Of a stretch of 64,000 nucleotides of DNA, positions 23,001 through 33,640 are shown piece by piece. The stretch is taken from the NCBI GenBank assembly GCA_027924585.1, contig BSBM01000096.1:5207501-5271500 (forward strand), read 5' to 3'. The stretch's first letter is position 1. Each line of letters opens with the position of its first letter. The position numbers and the translations under genes are program-made. This DNA comes from Larix kaempferi. Lineage: Eukaryota > Streptophyta > Pinopsida > Pinales > Pinaceae. Below the pieces are notes generated by a model, which saw only the letters and a list, made by a program, of their open reading frames with translations, was not told where the DNA came from and did not search any database.

Positions 23001-23580
23001 GAGCATATAATTTGGCCCTGGGAGATTTGCAGATAATCTTTCGAGGTTTTTCCTATGGCATATAATTTGGCCCTGGGATATCTGGCAAATGCTCTTTCGA
23101 GGTTTTGCTCTGGGAGGACATATAATTTGGCCCTAGGAGATCTGCAGATAGTCTTTCGAGGTTTTTCCTATGGCATATAATCTGGCCCTAGGATATCTGG
23201 CAGATGCTCTTTCGAGGTTTTGTCCTATGGCATATAATATGTCCCTGGGAGATCCGATAGGTTGGGTTTTGTGCCCGTAATAATTCCTGGGATGCTCTTG
23301 CGAGGTTTTACCATGACCACATATAATCTGTCCCTGGGAGATCCTATAGGTAGAGCTGCGTGCTCGTAACATCCTGGGATGCTCTTGCGAGGTTTTGTGG
23401 TGACCACATATAATCTATCCCTGGGAGATCCTATAGGTAGATCTGTGTGCTTGTAATAGCCTGGGATTCTCTTGCGAGGTTTTGTGGTGAGGTCACATAT
23501 AATATGGCCCTGGGAGATCCTATAGGTAGAGCCGTGTGCTCGTAACAGCCTGGGATGCTCTTTCGAGGTTTTGTGATGCA
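23000..23580 (+). repeat. Tandem arrays in the 3' untranslated part of element A, second block
   Basis: Units of about 64 bp and then about 107 bp repeat the words CATATAATNTGGCCCTGGGA, GATATCTGGCAGATGCTC and TTTCGAGGTTTT. The same words make up 59500-60110 of element C in inverse orientation, so the array is a stable part of this copia family. Minus frames at 23133-23581 are shadows of it. Confidence 0.85.
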
Positions 23581-23803
23581 CGTAATAAGTCCCGAGGATT
23601 CCACAGTATGGTCAGTGAAGACGAAGACCTGCAGGTGGTGGGCCTACATCCAGTATGAAAAAGGACTGGCTCTGTAGAACTTCCTATGATGAGTAGAGTC
23701 ATAGATTGGTTGAGATAGCAGCATCAGTGATGATGCATCGATGACGATGATCCCGAGAAGAAGACTTGTCTAGCAGATCTGTGTCGAGAAATACCTTCCT
23801 AGT

Positions 23804-23813
23804 TAAGAGGGAG
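23804..23813 (+). other. Polypurine tract of element A
   Basis: AAGAGGGAG immediately precedes the TGTTGATG start of the 3' LTR. It primes plus-strand DNA synthesis in LTR elements, and its position confirms the LTR boundary. Confidence 0.8.
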
Positions 23814-24039
23814 TGTTGATGTATATGTAACTTCGGAATGTATTTCATCTATGTATTTCATATATATTTATTGTACCCTTATTAGAGATGTGTTATTCCT
23901 CTATAAGGAAGTGTCGTCATGTGGATTGACAAGTGTCGCAAGTGTGTGTACTTGCCGATGGGTTATTAGACCACCATGTGTGGGGTCAGCCCTGAAATAT
24001 ATATATTATAATGTGGATGTACCTAGCTAGACAAGTCGG
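23814..24039 (+). repeat. 3' LTR of element A, left piece
   Basis: It matches the first 226 bp of the 5' LTR and ends at GTCGG (24035-24039), the target duplicated by element B. It resumes at 31841. Confidence 0.92.
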
Positions 24040-24645
24040 TGTTGAGATATTGTAACTTCAAAGAATATTATATTTGTACTTTATTATTCCGGAGATGTTT
24101 CATTCCTCCATGAAGATCTTATTGTATATCCGGAGATGTTTATTCCTCCGTCGGAATGTGGTAACTCGGGTTATTAGACTTCCCTAGTAGGGGTCGGCCC
24201 TGTATGTGTTATGTGGGTCATAGGGTTATTAGACCACCCTAGAGGGGTCGGCCCAGTTAGTTGTAGTGGGGTATTTAACCTATTGGTTAAATACGAGCCT
24301 ACGTGTACTTGTGTAAAATACACATCAGAGTAGTGTATAAATAGAGGAGGTGTGTTCCTCATTACACACACTCACTCTCACTTGAGAAAGGCGCACTTGT
24401 GGAGGAGAGGTCTGCTATTGTGGAGAAGGAGCTTATGCTCAGGGTTTGCATCTTTGTATATTGCTGGTCTTCTATATTGAGGAAGCTTTGCTGGGTTTTC
24501 TACCCCATGAGGGTTTCCCAGGATAAATCTCTGTCTCTTGTGTTTATGCTGTGCTTGTTGTTTCTTCAGTGATCCTGTATATGCTATTATTGTGAAATGG
24601 AATGTAATGCTGCTATTTTCTGTCTTAGCATATTGAATTCTAACA
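24040..24645 (+). repeat. 5' LTR of element B (606 bp)
   Basis: TGTTGAGATATTG...TTCTAACA. It shares the phrase GGGTTATTAGACCACC...GGGGTCGGCCC with LTR A and carries that phrase twice, so the two families are related. TATAAATA is at 24336-24343. Confidence 0.95.
24336..24343 (+). promoter_or_regulatory. TATA box in LTR B
   Basis: TATAAATA is followed by GAGGAGG, with the same spacing to the LTR end as in family A. The start site should lie around 24365-24375, close to the ACACACACTCACTCTCAC tract. Confidence 0.6.
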
Positions 24646-24657
24646 TGGTATCAGAGC
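24646..24657 (+). other. Primer-binding site of element B
   Basis: TGGTATCAGAGC abuts the LTR end at 24645, initiator-tRNA-Met type. Confidence 0.92.
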
Positions 24658-25997
24658 TAACCTGAAGGAAGACAAGGTATGGCACTAAAGACACTTGCTC
24701 TACTTACGACAATTTGAAGGTTAGGGTTTTACATAGCAAAAACCAGTCATCGTAGCACTTTCGCTATAAATCCGTTTTGGCGAATTTTTCGGATCTGAAA
24801 TTGTTACAGGATGAAGATAAAATCTCCAGGTACCTTGTGTCCAAAGGACAACCTCTAATTCGTTGTACTTTGTGATTTATGATCTGTACAATATAGGGTT
24901 TCTGCCTCTTCCAGATCTGAGTCAAAATCAGGTGACCTTGGGAAAAAGGTCATATCTTGGGCTAGGAAGCTCCAAATGAAATTTCGTAAAAAGTGACAGG
25001 TAGTACACAGTCTGCACTATCTCAGAAAACGTTTTCAGAGGCCGAAGTTGAACCAGTGACACGTGGCACTCCGTACAAGTTCGCTCTCCTGTATTATCCC
25101 ATAAACAGGTCACGTTGCGACACTTGACATAACTCTCTCTCAGAAAATCCAATTGAGGTCAGACCTGTCAGGATGGAAAGATAACAGGCAGAGCTATCTC
25201 AGAAAACGTTTTCAGAGGCCGAAGGTCAAACAGTGACACGTGGAACGCCGTACAAGTTCGCTCTCCTGTATTTTCCCAAAACAGGTCACGTTGCGACATT
25301 TGGCATAACTCTCTCTCAGAGAATCCAATTGAGGTCAGACCTGTCAGGATAGAAAGATAACAGGTCAGGCTATCTCAGGAAACGTTTTCAGACCCTGTGG
25401 ATCAAAAATTTCAGAGTTACACCAGAAACAATCAGGTACATATTTCTGTCAAAACAGAATTATTTTTTGGTACCTTCATTCATGACTTCCGGAATTTAGG
25501 GCTTTGGAGAAAGTTGGAATTTTTGTAATCAGAGACCACGGCTGGATGCTACTCATCAAAATAGAAATTTAGAGACCAAGATCAGAATTTTTGGTTGGGC
25601 AGAAGGCCGGGCTTGATTAGACCCTAGTTCGGGACTTTGATCAGAAAAGCGGAAAATTAGGGCTTCTGTAAAAATGGGAATTTTTGAAATCTGTGACCAC
25701 GGCTGGAAGCTCCTCAGAAAATTAGAAGCTTAGAGCTTTGAATCAAACTTTTTGATGGGGCAAAAGAGTGGGCTTCATCAAACCCCAGTTCAGGGTCACG
25801 TCCAGTGAATCCGAAAGTTTCAAAGGCAAAATTGAGGAGTAAAACTTTGCAGTTTTCAAATTCTGAATATATCAGTTTGATCAGCTCATCAAGGCGCATA
25901 TCTCTATCCTTTCGGAAGTTTGAAATTCAAAGTTTGAATTTTTGGGGTTTCTCTGACAAACCCATATCCAGCTCCAGGTCCAGTTCTTGCAAATCAA
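24658..25997 (+). repeat. Leader of element B with two internal duplications
   Basis: The leader is expanded. A unit of about 178 bp starting TATCTCAGAAAACGTTTTCAGA occurs at 25018, 25195 and, truncated, 25373. Then a unit of about 175 bp (GACCACGGCTGG...AATTTTTG) occurs twice (about 25470-25650 and 25655-25830); its single counterpart is 18040-18200 in A. The first unit carries an ACACGTGGC/ACACGTGGA G-box (25059-25067, 25236-25243) and the palindrome GAAAACGTTTTC. No coding frame. Confidence 0.75.
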
Positions 25998-26160
25998 GTG
26001 GATAGGGTTAATCCTAGAAGAAGATGGATTGGTCACCTACATAAGTGAAGGAGTTCATGTTTCAGAGGGAGATGAGGCTAAGGCTTTACATAAGGAGATT
26101 ACAAGTGATCTCGACAGGTATGACTCATCGAGGTATGTTTTGAGATTTGTTCATGATTAA
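25998..26160 (+). pseudogene. Element B gag fragment
   Basis: About 40 codons read KWIGLILEEDGLVTYISEGV and EGDEAKALHKEITSD, clearly the same stretch as KYMIGLILEENELDSYIKE and DEEAKVLHKK in element A. The Gag start and everything after this point are missing. It shows that B descends from a coding copia ancestor related to A. Confidence 0.85.
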
Positions 26161-27358
26161 GTTTATGGTATGTTTGTCTTCATGTTATTTCAGTTAGTAC
26201 AATCTTGATTTTAGATTTGTTGTATCACCTTAACAAAATTATGAATGCATGATAGAAGATATTCATTGGTTAGGGTGTTGACACTTATGATTGTACTAAT
26301 GCATTATGGTGTTGTGTGAGGTTGAGGTTGTCTGCTAACAAGATACAGGTACATCACAAAAGACAAATCAGGCTCCATGACCATGAAAACATGAAGACAA
26401 AGAGTCATCCATAATCTCTGTTCTACTTACGAGGTATGTATGACTTTGTTATATTATGCTTAACCTATGAGACATGTAGGTTCTAGCTCAGGATCTCTAA
26501 ATCATTGAAGAGATTGTTTAGGTATGTTGTACATAACCAAGTAGGTATACTAATCCAGGTATGTTTCCCATGAATCTTACCTTGTGTTAGGATCCCTTAT
26601 ATACGTATACTTGGAATGATTGGTTATGCTTATTCATAAAGTTAGTAATCAAGGGATTATGCATATTATATCTTTTATCAATGATATGCATGAGTAAAAG
26701 AAGACTTCCTTGAAATCTTGAATACTAATGTTTATTAACTATAATCATGACTATACGTTTTCAAGATTATTTAGTACTATAATGTTTTGATAGCATTTAG
26801 AATATACTAATGAGTGTATGTTTGTGTATGAGATCATGAGGATGACTCTTGAGCATGCACAGTGGTACAGAATGAATAGAAGTTCAAAAGACATACAGAA
26901 GATCAAGCGGGAGGCAACCACACAAACATAAAAGATAAGTATTTGAGTTGTTATTTGAAATAGTAATAATATTGCCTACAATAGGTTGTATGCATATTTG
27001 TATTCCCATAATATATAATGCTGAGTGTAAACATTCATAGAGCATTGAACAGTATACTACTAATGTGCATATGATTGACAAGTTGGACAAACATTCCATT
27101 ATTGCTTGTCTAGAATGAAACCTCTTTGCTGACATGCTGAGAGTTGTGCACACTCTCGATAGTATGTTCTGGTAGAGATGGAAGGCATCTAGATAGCCAC
27201 TGTATGCATACAGGATATGGGAAAGTGTTGTGCCAAAGTATTGGTCAAAATAGTTGCATCACTATGTAAATGATATCTGTATGCATAATGGGTTATCTTT
27301 TGATGATTATGAAGTATTACTAATCATGTACTTAATTTTGATTTGTAGGAAAGGTCAT
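26161..27358 (+). other. Intron-like non-coding block of element B (shared with A)
   Basis: The block aligns with 19742-20880 of A, including AGGTATGT words (26429, 26519 and 26559 regions), GAACAGTATACTACTAATGTGC (near 27050), ACCTCTTTGCTGACATG, GGAAGGCATCTAGA and the end TTTGTAGGAAAGG (near 27347-27356). It is retained although nearly all coding sequence of B is lost. Confidence 0.55.
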
Positions 27359-28600
27359 GAAAAATGATGGACACCGTACAAGTGGTGGATGTTCAAACAA
27401 GAAGATTTACAAATCAAACAAAATATAGAAGGCTCATGGCTAGAAGATTCTCTTAGAAAGAGGAAGAGAATCACGACAAGATGTTTGCTCCAAGTATGGT
27501 GTAATTAAAGAAGAAGTATGAATCAGGTTCTGTATAGGTACCTAGGATCGATAATAATTTGATAAGCTTAATGATCACCATGGGTGATGTGGATCTCAAC
27601 CTTTGCTACAAGGTTGAATATGATACACATATGACATGGATGCAAGAAGGAACTCACCACAGAGTTCAAATGATATTGAGGCTCATATCAGTAGACCCAT
27701 CTAACGAGAGATGGCACAGATAGATATGCAGAAGATCATTCAATGCAGAAATGAAAATGAAAGATCTCAATTTGATGCTTTACTTCCTAGGTCTGGAAGT
27801 ATGGCAAGGCTCAGAAGGAATATTTCTCAACCAGGGAAAGTATGATGAGAAATATGACTTGAGGTGTTGGAATGGCCACTCTTATGGATTCCAACTTGAA
27901 GCTGTTAGGGGATATAACTCTGTACAGTCAATTTATTGGGTCTTTGATATATCTAACATATACTAGGTTATATATATATGCTTTGTTATGAACACCTTGA
28001 GTTAGTATCTAGTGGAAACTAGATGTGTTTACCTGATAGTTGCAAAGCATGTGATGAGGCACATAAAGGACACAATAGAATTTGATCTATGCTATCTTGA
28101 AGATCATGACTTCAGATGGCTATTCAGATTCTGTTTGGGCAGGAAGTGTTTCAGACAAGAAGAACACATCGAGAGGATGTTATTGTCTGGGATTAGCCAT
28201 GATCTCGTGGTTTAGCTGGAAGCAGTCTAGTGTGGCTCTCAGCACAAGCGGTTTATATGGCTGCTTGCTCTGCTAGTTGTGAAGAAGTTTGGCTTTAGGA
28301 TTGTTTGACTTAGAGATAGAACCAACTGAGATCCTATGTGATAATTAGAGTTGTATCAAGATGACATAGAATCTAGTGTTCCATGATAAGTCAAAGAACA
28401 TAGGGAACTAACAAGATATGACACATAAAGGAACTCTAAAAGTTTGAATTTGTAACAGGTTACCGTTGTATTAACCAAGCCTCTACGTCAAGTGAAGAAG
28501 TTACCAACCAAACCTCTGTCTCGAGTGAAGTTTGAATACTTCCGAGACAAGCTTGGTGTAGTTCAAAAGGACCCTCCTCGAAAGGGGGAGTAGTATAGTC
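27359..28600 (+). pseudogene. Element B reverse transcriptase/RNase H remnants
   Basis: Scraps only. 27751-27845 reads MKDLNLMLYFLGLEVWQGSE and GIFLNQGKYDEK, the reverse-transcriptase tail. 28020-28120 has VAKHVMRHIKDTIEF. 28082-28276 holds the RNase H blocks GYSDSVWAGSVSDKKNTSRG and WKQSSVALST. 28500-28595 reads TKPLSRVKFEYFRDKLGVVQ, matching the Pol C-terminus of A, preceded by a partial duplicate of the same codons. There are many stops and gaps; the YVDD box is gone. Confidence 0.8.
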
Positions 28601-28734
28601 ACTACTGATGTGATTGTCTCATCAAACAACAAGGTCGTTGATGAGGTAACCTGTTCTCTACACCTAGTCACTTAGAAATAGTTAGATTTAGGACTATTTT
28701 TATTTCTGTTTAGTTTTACTCATACATGATTTTT

Positions 28735-29345
28735 GATGTTAGATGTATTGGTGAGAATACATGCTAGAGGTATACATGCTTTTGATGTTAGATGTATACA
28801 TGATGTTAGATGTATTAGTGAGAATACATGCTAGATGTATACATACTTTTGATGTTAGATGTATACATGATTTTGATGTTAGATGTATTGGTGAGAATAC
28901 ATGCTAGAGGTATACATGCTTTTGATGTTAGATGTATACATGATGTTAGATGTATTAGTGAGAATACATGCTAGATATATACATGCTTTTGATGTTAGAT
29001 GTATACATGATTTTGATGATAGATGTATTAGTGAGAATACATGCTAGATGTATACATGCTTTTGATGTTAGATGTATACATGATTTTGATGATAGATGTA
29101 TTAGTGAGAATACATGCTAGATGTATACATGCTTTTGATGTTAGATGTATACATGATTTTGATGATAGATGTATTAGTGAGAATACATGCTAGATATATA
29201 CATGCTTCTGATGTTAGATGTATATATGATTTGATGATAGATGTATTAGTGAGAATACATGCTTTTGATGACAGATGTATACATGATTTTAGATGTATTA
29301 GTAAGAATACATGCTTTTGATATATGACGTATACATGCTGTTGAT
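28735..29345 (+). repeat. 73-bp minisatellite in element B
   Basis: About eight units built on GATGATAGATGTATTAGTGAG, AATACATGCTAGATGTATAC and ATGCTTTTGATGTTAGATG. The spacing of GATGATAG at 29015 and 29088 gives the 73-bp period. The unit is itself a mixture of two shorter related words (TTAGATGTAT, ATACATG). Confidence 0.9.
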
Positions 29346-29399
29346 GCTAGATATTGATTATGTACTTGTATGGATGAGGATACTTGTACTTGTATTGAT

Positions 29400-30545
29400 G
29401 AGAATACAGATTGAGGGGATTGAATCATCCCTGGACTTTCAGTCCCAAAGAGAGCCGTAGACGTGAGGTCTCCGAGAATGAAGTCCTTAGTGGACAGTTG
29501 AGGGGATTGAATCATCCCTGGACTTTCAGTCCTAAAGAGAGCCGTAGACGTGAGGTCTCCGAGAATGAAGTCCTTAGTGGACATGATAGGATTGCATCAT
29601 CCTCAAGAGAGCCGTAGACGTATGTCTTCGAGAATGAAGTCCTTGGTGGACATGAGGGGATTGGATCATCCCTGGACTTCAGTCCTAAAGAGAGCCGTAG
29701 ACAGGTGTCTCCGAGAAATAAGAGGGATTGTATCATCCTTGAACACATGTTCTAAAGTGAGCCGTAGACAGGTGTCTCCGAGAAAGAAAAGGGATTGTAT
29801 CATCCTTGAACATCTGTTCTAAAGAGAGCCGTAGATGTATGTCTCCGATAAATGAAATCCTGAATTAACAGGTAGGGGATTGCATCGTCCCCGGACTGAT
29901 GTCCCAGAATAGAACCGTAGACTGGGTCTCCGATAATGAAATCCTGAATGAATAGGTAGGGGATTGTATCGTCCCCGGACTGAGGTCCCAGAATAGAACC
30001 GTAGACTGGGTCTCCGATAATGAAATCCTGAATGAACAGGTAGGGGATTGTATCGTCCCCGGACTGAGGTCCCAGAATAGAACCGTAGACTGGGTCTCCG
30101 ATAATGAAGTCCTGAATGAACAGGTAGGGGATTGTATCGTCCCCGGACTGAGGTCCCAGAATAGAACCGTAGACTGGGTCTCCGATAATGAAATCCTGAA
30201 TGAACAGGTAGGGGATTGTATCGTCCCCGGACTGAGGTCCCAGAATAGAACCGTAGACTGGGTCTCCGATAATGAAGTCCTGAATGAACAGGTAGGGGAT
30301 TGTATCGTCCCCGGACTGAGGTCCCAGAATAGAACCGTAGACTGGGTCTCCGATAATGAAGTCCTGAATGAACAGGTAGGGGATTGTATCATCCCCGGAC
30401 TGAGGTCCCAGAATAGAACCGTAGACTGGGTCTTCGAAAAATGAAGTCCTGAATGAACAGGCAGGGGATTGCATCGTCCCCGGACTGAGGTCCCAGAATT
30501 GATCCGTAGACTGAAGTCTCCGAGAACTGAAGATTGGATTGTATC
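29400..30545 (+). repeat. ~84-bp minisatellite in element B
   Basis: 29876-30545 has about eight near-identical 84-bp units (starts at 29959, 30043 and so on): GGGGATTGTATCGTCCCCGG, ACTGAGGTCCCAG, AACCGTAGACTGGGTCTCCG. A more diverged series of about five units precedes it (29400-29875). As 84 is divisible by three, the two overlapping minus-strand frames (29800-30474 and 29865-30551) stay open throughout; I do not regard them as genes. The words ATCGTCCCCGGAC and GAGCCGTAGAC recur in all units. Confidence 0.92.
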
Positions 30546-30599
30546 ATCCATGGACCTATGTCCTAAAAGGAGCAGGATTGATCATCCTAGGAATATGAT

Positions 30600-31070
30600 C
30601 GTATGATGATGATAGTGATGACGATGCTGATGATCGTGTGATGACGATGCTGATGATCGTGCTGATGACGATGCTGATGATCGTGTGATGACGATGTTGA
30701 TGATCGTGCTGATGACGATGCTGATGATCGTGTGATGACGATGCTGATGACGATGCTACTGATCGTGTGATGACGATGCTGCTGATCGTGAGATGACGAT
30801 GCTGCTGATCGTGTGATGACGATGCTGCTGATTGTGTGATGACGATGCTGCTGATCGTGTGATGACGATGCTGCTGATCGTGTGATGACGATGCTGCTGA
30901 TCGTGTGATGACGATGCTGTTGATCGTGTGATGACGATGCTGCTGATCGTGTGATGACGATGCTGCTGATCGTGTGATGACGATGCTGCTGATCGTGTGA
31001 TGACGATGCTGCTGATCGTGTGATAACGATGCTGCTGATCGTGTGATGACGATACTGTTGATCGTGATGT
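30600..31070 (+). repeat. 23-bp minisatellite in element B
   Basis: About twenty units of GATGACGATGCTGCTGATCGTGT, preceded by longer composite units containing GATGATCGTGCTGATGACG. The 23-bp period runs through all three frames, giving a 23-residue repeat in the open minus frame 30756-31145, which is therefore not taken as coding. Confidence 0.92.
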
Positions 31071-31220
31071 TGATGTTGATGTTGACATTGATGTACCAGT
31101 AACTGTTTGAGTTACTGATGAAGACAAATTGAAGAAAGCTTCCAATGATTTATAGATGTATCATGTATGATGTTGATGACTCCTTGCTCGAGCAGATGTT
31201 GTTATAATATCCTTCTCGTT

Positions 31221-31229
31221 AAGGGGGAG
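31221..31229 (+). other. Polypurine tract of element B
   Basis: AAGGGGGAG directly precedes the TGTTGAGA of the 3' LTR. Confidence 0.85.
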
Positions 31230-31835
31230 TGTTGAGATATTGTAACTTCAAAGAATATTATATTTGTACTTTATTATTCCGGAGATGTTTCATTCCTCCA
31301 TGAAGATCTTATTGTATATCCGGAGATGTTTATTCCTCCGTCGGAATGTGGTAACTCGGGTTATTAGACTTCCCTAGTAGGGGTCGGCCCTGTATGTGTT
31401 ATGTGGGTCATAGGGTTATTAGACCACCCTAGAGGGGTCGGCCCAGTTAGTTGTAGTGGGGTATTTAACCTATTGGTTAAATACGAGCCTACGTGTACTT
31501 GTGTAAAATACACATCAGAGTAGTGTATAAATAGAGGAGGTGTGTTCCTCATTACACACACTCACTCTCACTTGAGAAAGGCGCACTTGTGGAGGAGAGG
31601 TCTGCTATTGTGGAGAAGGATCTTATGCTCAGGGTTTGCATCTTTGTATATTGCTGGTCTTCTATATTGAGGAAGCTTTGCTGGGTTTTCTACCCCATGA
31701 GGGTTTCCCAGGATAAATCTCTGTCTCTTGTGTTTATGCTGTGCTTGTTGTTTCTTCAGTGATCCTGTATATGCTATTATTGTGAAATGGAATGTAATGC
31801 TGCTATTTTCTGTCTTAGCATATTGAATTCTAACA
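31230..31835 (+). repeat. 3' LTR of element B (606 bp)
   Basis: Same length as 24040-24645 with one difference noted by eye. It is followed by GTCGG, the second half of the target duplication. Confidence 0.95.
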
Positions 31836-31840
31836 GTCGG

Positions 31841-32221
31841 CCCCATAAGGTCACTGGGGAAAACAGGTTAGTATAAATAGAGATCAGGTGATCTCTATTT
31901 AGATCATTCGAAAAGTTATATCTCTCTCACTCAGAAAGTGGCGCACCAGTGAGGAGGAGGATCATCTACTACTAGGAGACTATCTCAGTGTATTTTGGTT
32001 GTACTTTGGTTGAGCCATTGCTCTCTCTATCTCTGAGGAAGTTGTGGGGTTTTTCACCTTAGGGTTTTCCCCACGGAAACTCTGTGTCTCTTGTCTCTCA
32101 TGCTTTTGATTCTTGTGATGCTTGTGATGCTTATTGTGATTGTCATGCATTGATATACTGTATATGTTATTCTCTTAGTGAATATCCTAGAGTATTGTGA
32201 ATTAATGCTCAAAATTTAACA
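31841..32221 (+). repeat. 3' LTR of element A, right piece
   Basis: Continues LTR A after the repeated target GTCGG: CCCCATAAGG through the TATAAATAGAG palindrome to AAATTTAACA at 32221. CTTTT (32222-32226) is the right target duplication of A inside gag of D. Confidence 0.93.
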
Positions 32222-32226
32222 CTTTT

Positions 32227-32918
32227 TAGTGGGAACACTTCACATAACGCAACTCACGTTACACAACCTAACGCACATGTTTCTACACATATAACTGTGA
32301 TTACGACCACGATTGCTAACCAGCATGTCCCTCTTAACGCTGGGAGTGGGAACATTTCTCATGATAGGGGTGGGCACATTCCCAACCCTAGGGCTGGGCA
32401 CATTCCTCATACTAGGCATGGGCACATTCCCAACCTTGGCGGTGGGAACATTACCAACACTAGGGGTGGGCACATTCCCAACGCGGGAGGAGGGCACATA
32501 CCTTACACTGGGGGTGGACACATTCCCAACACTGGGGGTGGGTACATTCCCAACACTGGGGGTGGACACATTGCCAACATTGGGGGTGGGCACATTCCCA
32601 ACGATGGGGGTGGGCACATTCCGAATGCTGGGGGTGGAAACATACCCTATAATTATGATCATTACTCAACTTCTCCTGCTATAACTAGCATGTATATGCC
32701 CCATCAATATGGTGGCAATCCTTCTTATAATGCAACTAGTTATGGCACTTATTACAACCCTCCTCACCATAGTACTCATAACACATATATGCCTTCGTAC
32801 CCTTATACGCGTCAAGGTGGGGGGGGATTATCAGCCCTATGGTCATGGTCATGGTTCATATCATCCCTACGGTCCACAAGGTCAGCCTCTTTTGGGAGCC
32901 TTTAATCTATATTCATAG
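32227..32918 (+). pseudogene. gag: Element D gag, repeat-rich region after the insertion
   Basis: The frame open across 32297-32905 resumes the D Gag. Residues encoded at 32340-32640 form about 13 eight-residue repeats of GGGHIPNT type (24 bp each), for example GGGHIPYT, GGGHIPNT, GGGYIPNT, GGGHIANI, GGGHIPND. A Tyr/Pro-rich tail (YNATSYGTYYNPPHHST) follows. A run of eight G near 32819-32826 shifts the frame; the neighbouring frame then reads DYQPYGHGHGSYHPYGPQGQ. This part is probably a flexible segment before the capsid core. The open minus frame 32240-32662 only mirrors the repeats. Confidence 0.75.
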
Positions 32919-32935
32919 CCACCGCTCCCATTTCG

Positions 32936-33640
32936 AAGCTGACGAATGATCCATTGTGTCACGATCCTTTTTGGCCTCCAGTCCCTACCAAGCTCCCTTC
33001 TGACATTCTGAAGTTTGAAGGGAAGAGTGGTGAGGATCCGGGTGATCATGTTACAACTTTTCACCTTTGGTGCTCCTCGAATTCATTAAATCATGACTCT
33101 ATCCGTTTGTGACTATTTCAACGCACCCTCACGGGGGCAGCCGCGAAATGGTATCTCGAATTGCCTGGGGGAACCTACAAGGGTTTTAATGAGATAAATT
33201 TGGTTTTCTTAGATAATTTTCAGTTGCTGGTTCACTACGATACTGGCACCAAGATTCTATCTTCCTTTCGCTAGAATAAGGCCACGCACATATTTGATCA
33301 TAATCAGGAATGGCATCGGTGGAAGAGGCTAGTGAAAGCCAACATTCCTCTAGATTTTCTGTTGGAATGGTTCCTCAAGTCTTTGCTTCCATACATATCA
33401 AAGGACGTTTCAGTTTCCGGCATTACGGCGGAGGAACAATCTATATTCAAATCCCAACAACTAGATTTACTCTACTCTCAATCGGGCATCCTGTATGATA
33501 TTATTCCTAACGCATCGTGTTCACGACATGAAGCCAAGCCTGTTCCTGGACCACATGCTGATGGCATTGTGGGATCCACAAGTACTCGACCTGTAGAATT
33601 AGTTACCAATCAAATGAAAAATTTGTCTATTAGCTAGTCT
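32936..33640 (+). pseudogene. gag: Element D gag core (retrotrans_gag domain)
   Basis: One frame reads KLTNDPLCHDPFWPPVPTKL, LKFEGKSGEDPGDHVTTFHL, then LFQRTLTGAAAKWYLELPGG, NLVFLDNFQL and, in the open part 33332-33637, IPLDFLLEWFLKSLLPYISK. This is the Ty3/gypsy capsid signature (FEG...DP..H...F, L...AA.WY..LP). In-frame stops are at about 33110 (TGA after DSIRL) and 33272 (TAG after SSFR). The core of Gag is otherwise well kept, more so than pol. Confidence 0.85.

Larger units (their letters stand above)
24040..31835 (+). mobile_element. Element B: young non-autonomous copia element nested in the 3' LTR of A
   Basis: LTRs of 606 bp (24040-24645, 31230-31835) begin TGTTGAGATATTG, end GAATTCTAACA and are flanked by GTCGG (24035-24039, 31836-31840). 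Reading both copies through, I saw one difference (G at about 24429, T at 31619). A TGGTATCAGAGC primer site follows the first LTR and AAGGGGGAG precedes the second. The inside has only scraps of gag, reverse transcriptase and RNase H, a duplicated leader, an intron-like block shared with A, and about 2.3 kb of minisatellites. It cannot encode its own proteins, so its recent movement needed another copia element. Confidence 0.95.
17264..32221 (+). mobile_element. Element A: Ty1/copia retrotransposon inserted in gag of D
   Basis: LTRs of about 595 bp start TGTTGATGTATATG and end AAATTTAACA (17264-17858; 23814-24039 plus 31841-32221). The target duplication CTTTT flanks them (17259-17263, 32222-32226). 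A TGGTATCAGAGC primer site follows the first LTR and an AAGAGGGAG polypurine tract precedes the second. Inside are gag, zinc knuckle, protease, an intron-like non-coding block in place of integrase, a partial reverse transcriptase, RNase H, and two tandem arrays. About twenty differences between the LTRs plus an 11-bp gap show moderate age. Its 3' LTR was later split by element B. Confidence 0.93.

Noticed and set aside
24174-24371. Identical 65-codon minus frame found again at 31364-31561
   Set aside because: The two are simply the two LTR copies of element B.
29800-30551. Two overlapping minus-strand frames of about 225 codons with 28-residue repeats
   Set aside because: They exist because the 84-bp minisatellite has a period divisible by three; both frames are equally open and the array lies in the 3' untranslated part of element B.
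28735-31070. CRISPR-like regularly spaced repeats
   Set aside because: Units are head-to-tail without unique spacers, in a plant retrotransposon; these are minisatellites.
30756-31145. Minus-strand His/Ser-rich frame of 129 codons
   Set aside because: Pure translation of a 23-bp tandem array (23-residue period); not a gene.
32240-32662. Minus-strand frame rich in VGNVPTPS repeats
   Set aside because: Mirror image of the GGGHIPNT-coding repeat in D gag, whose sense frame continues into a recognised capsid domain.
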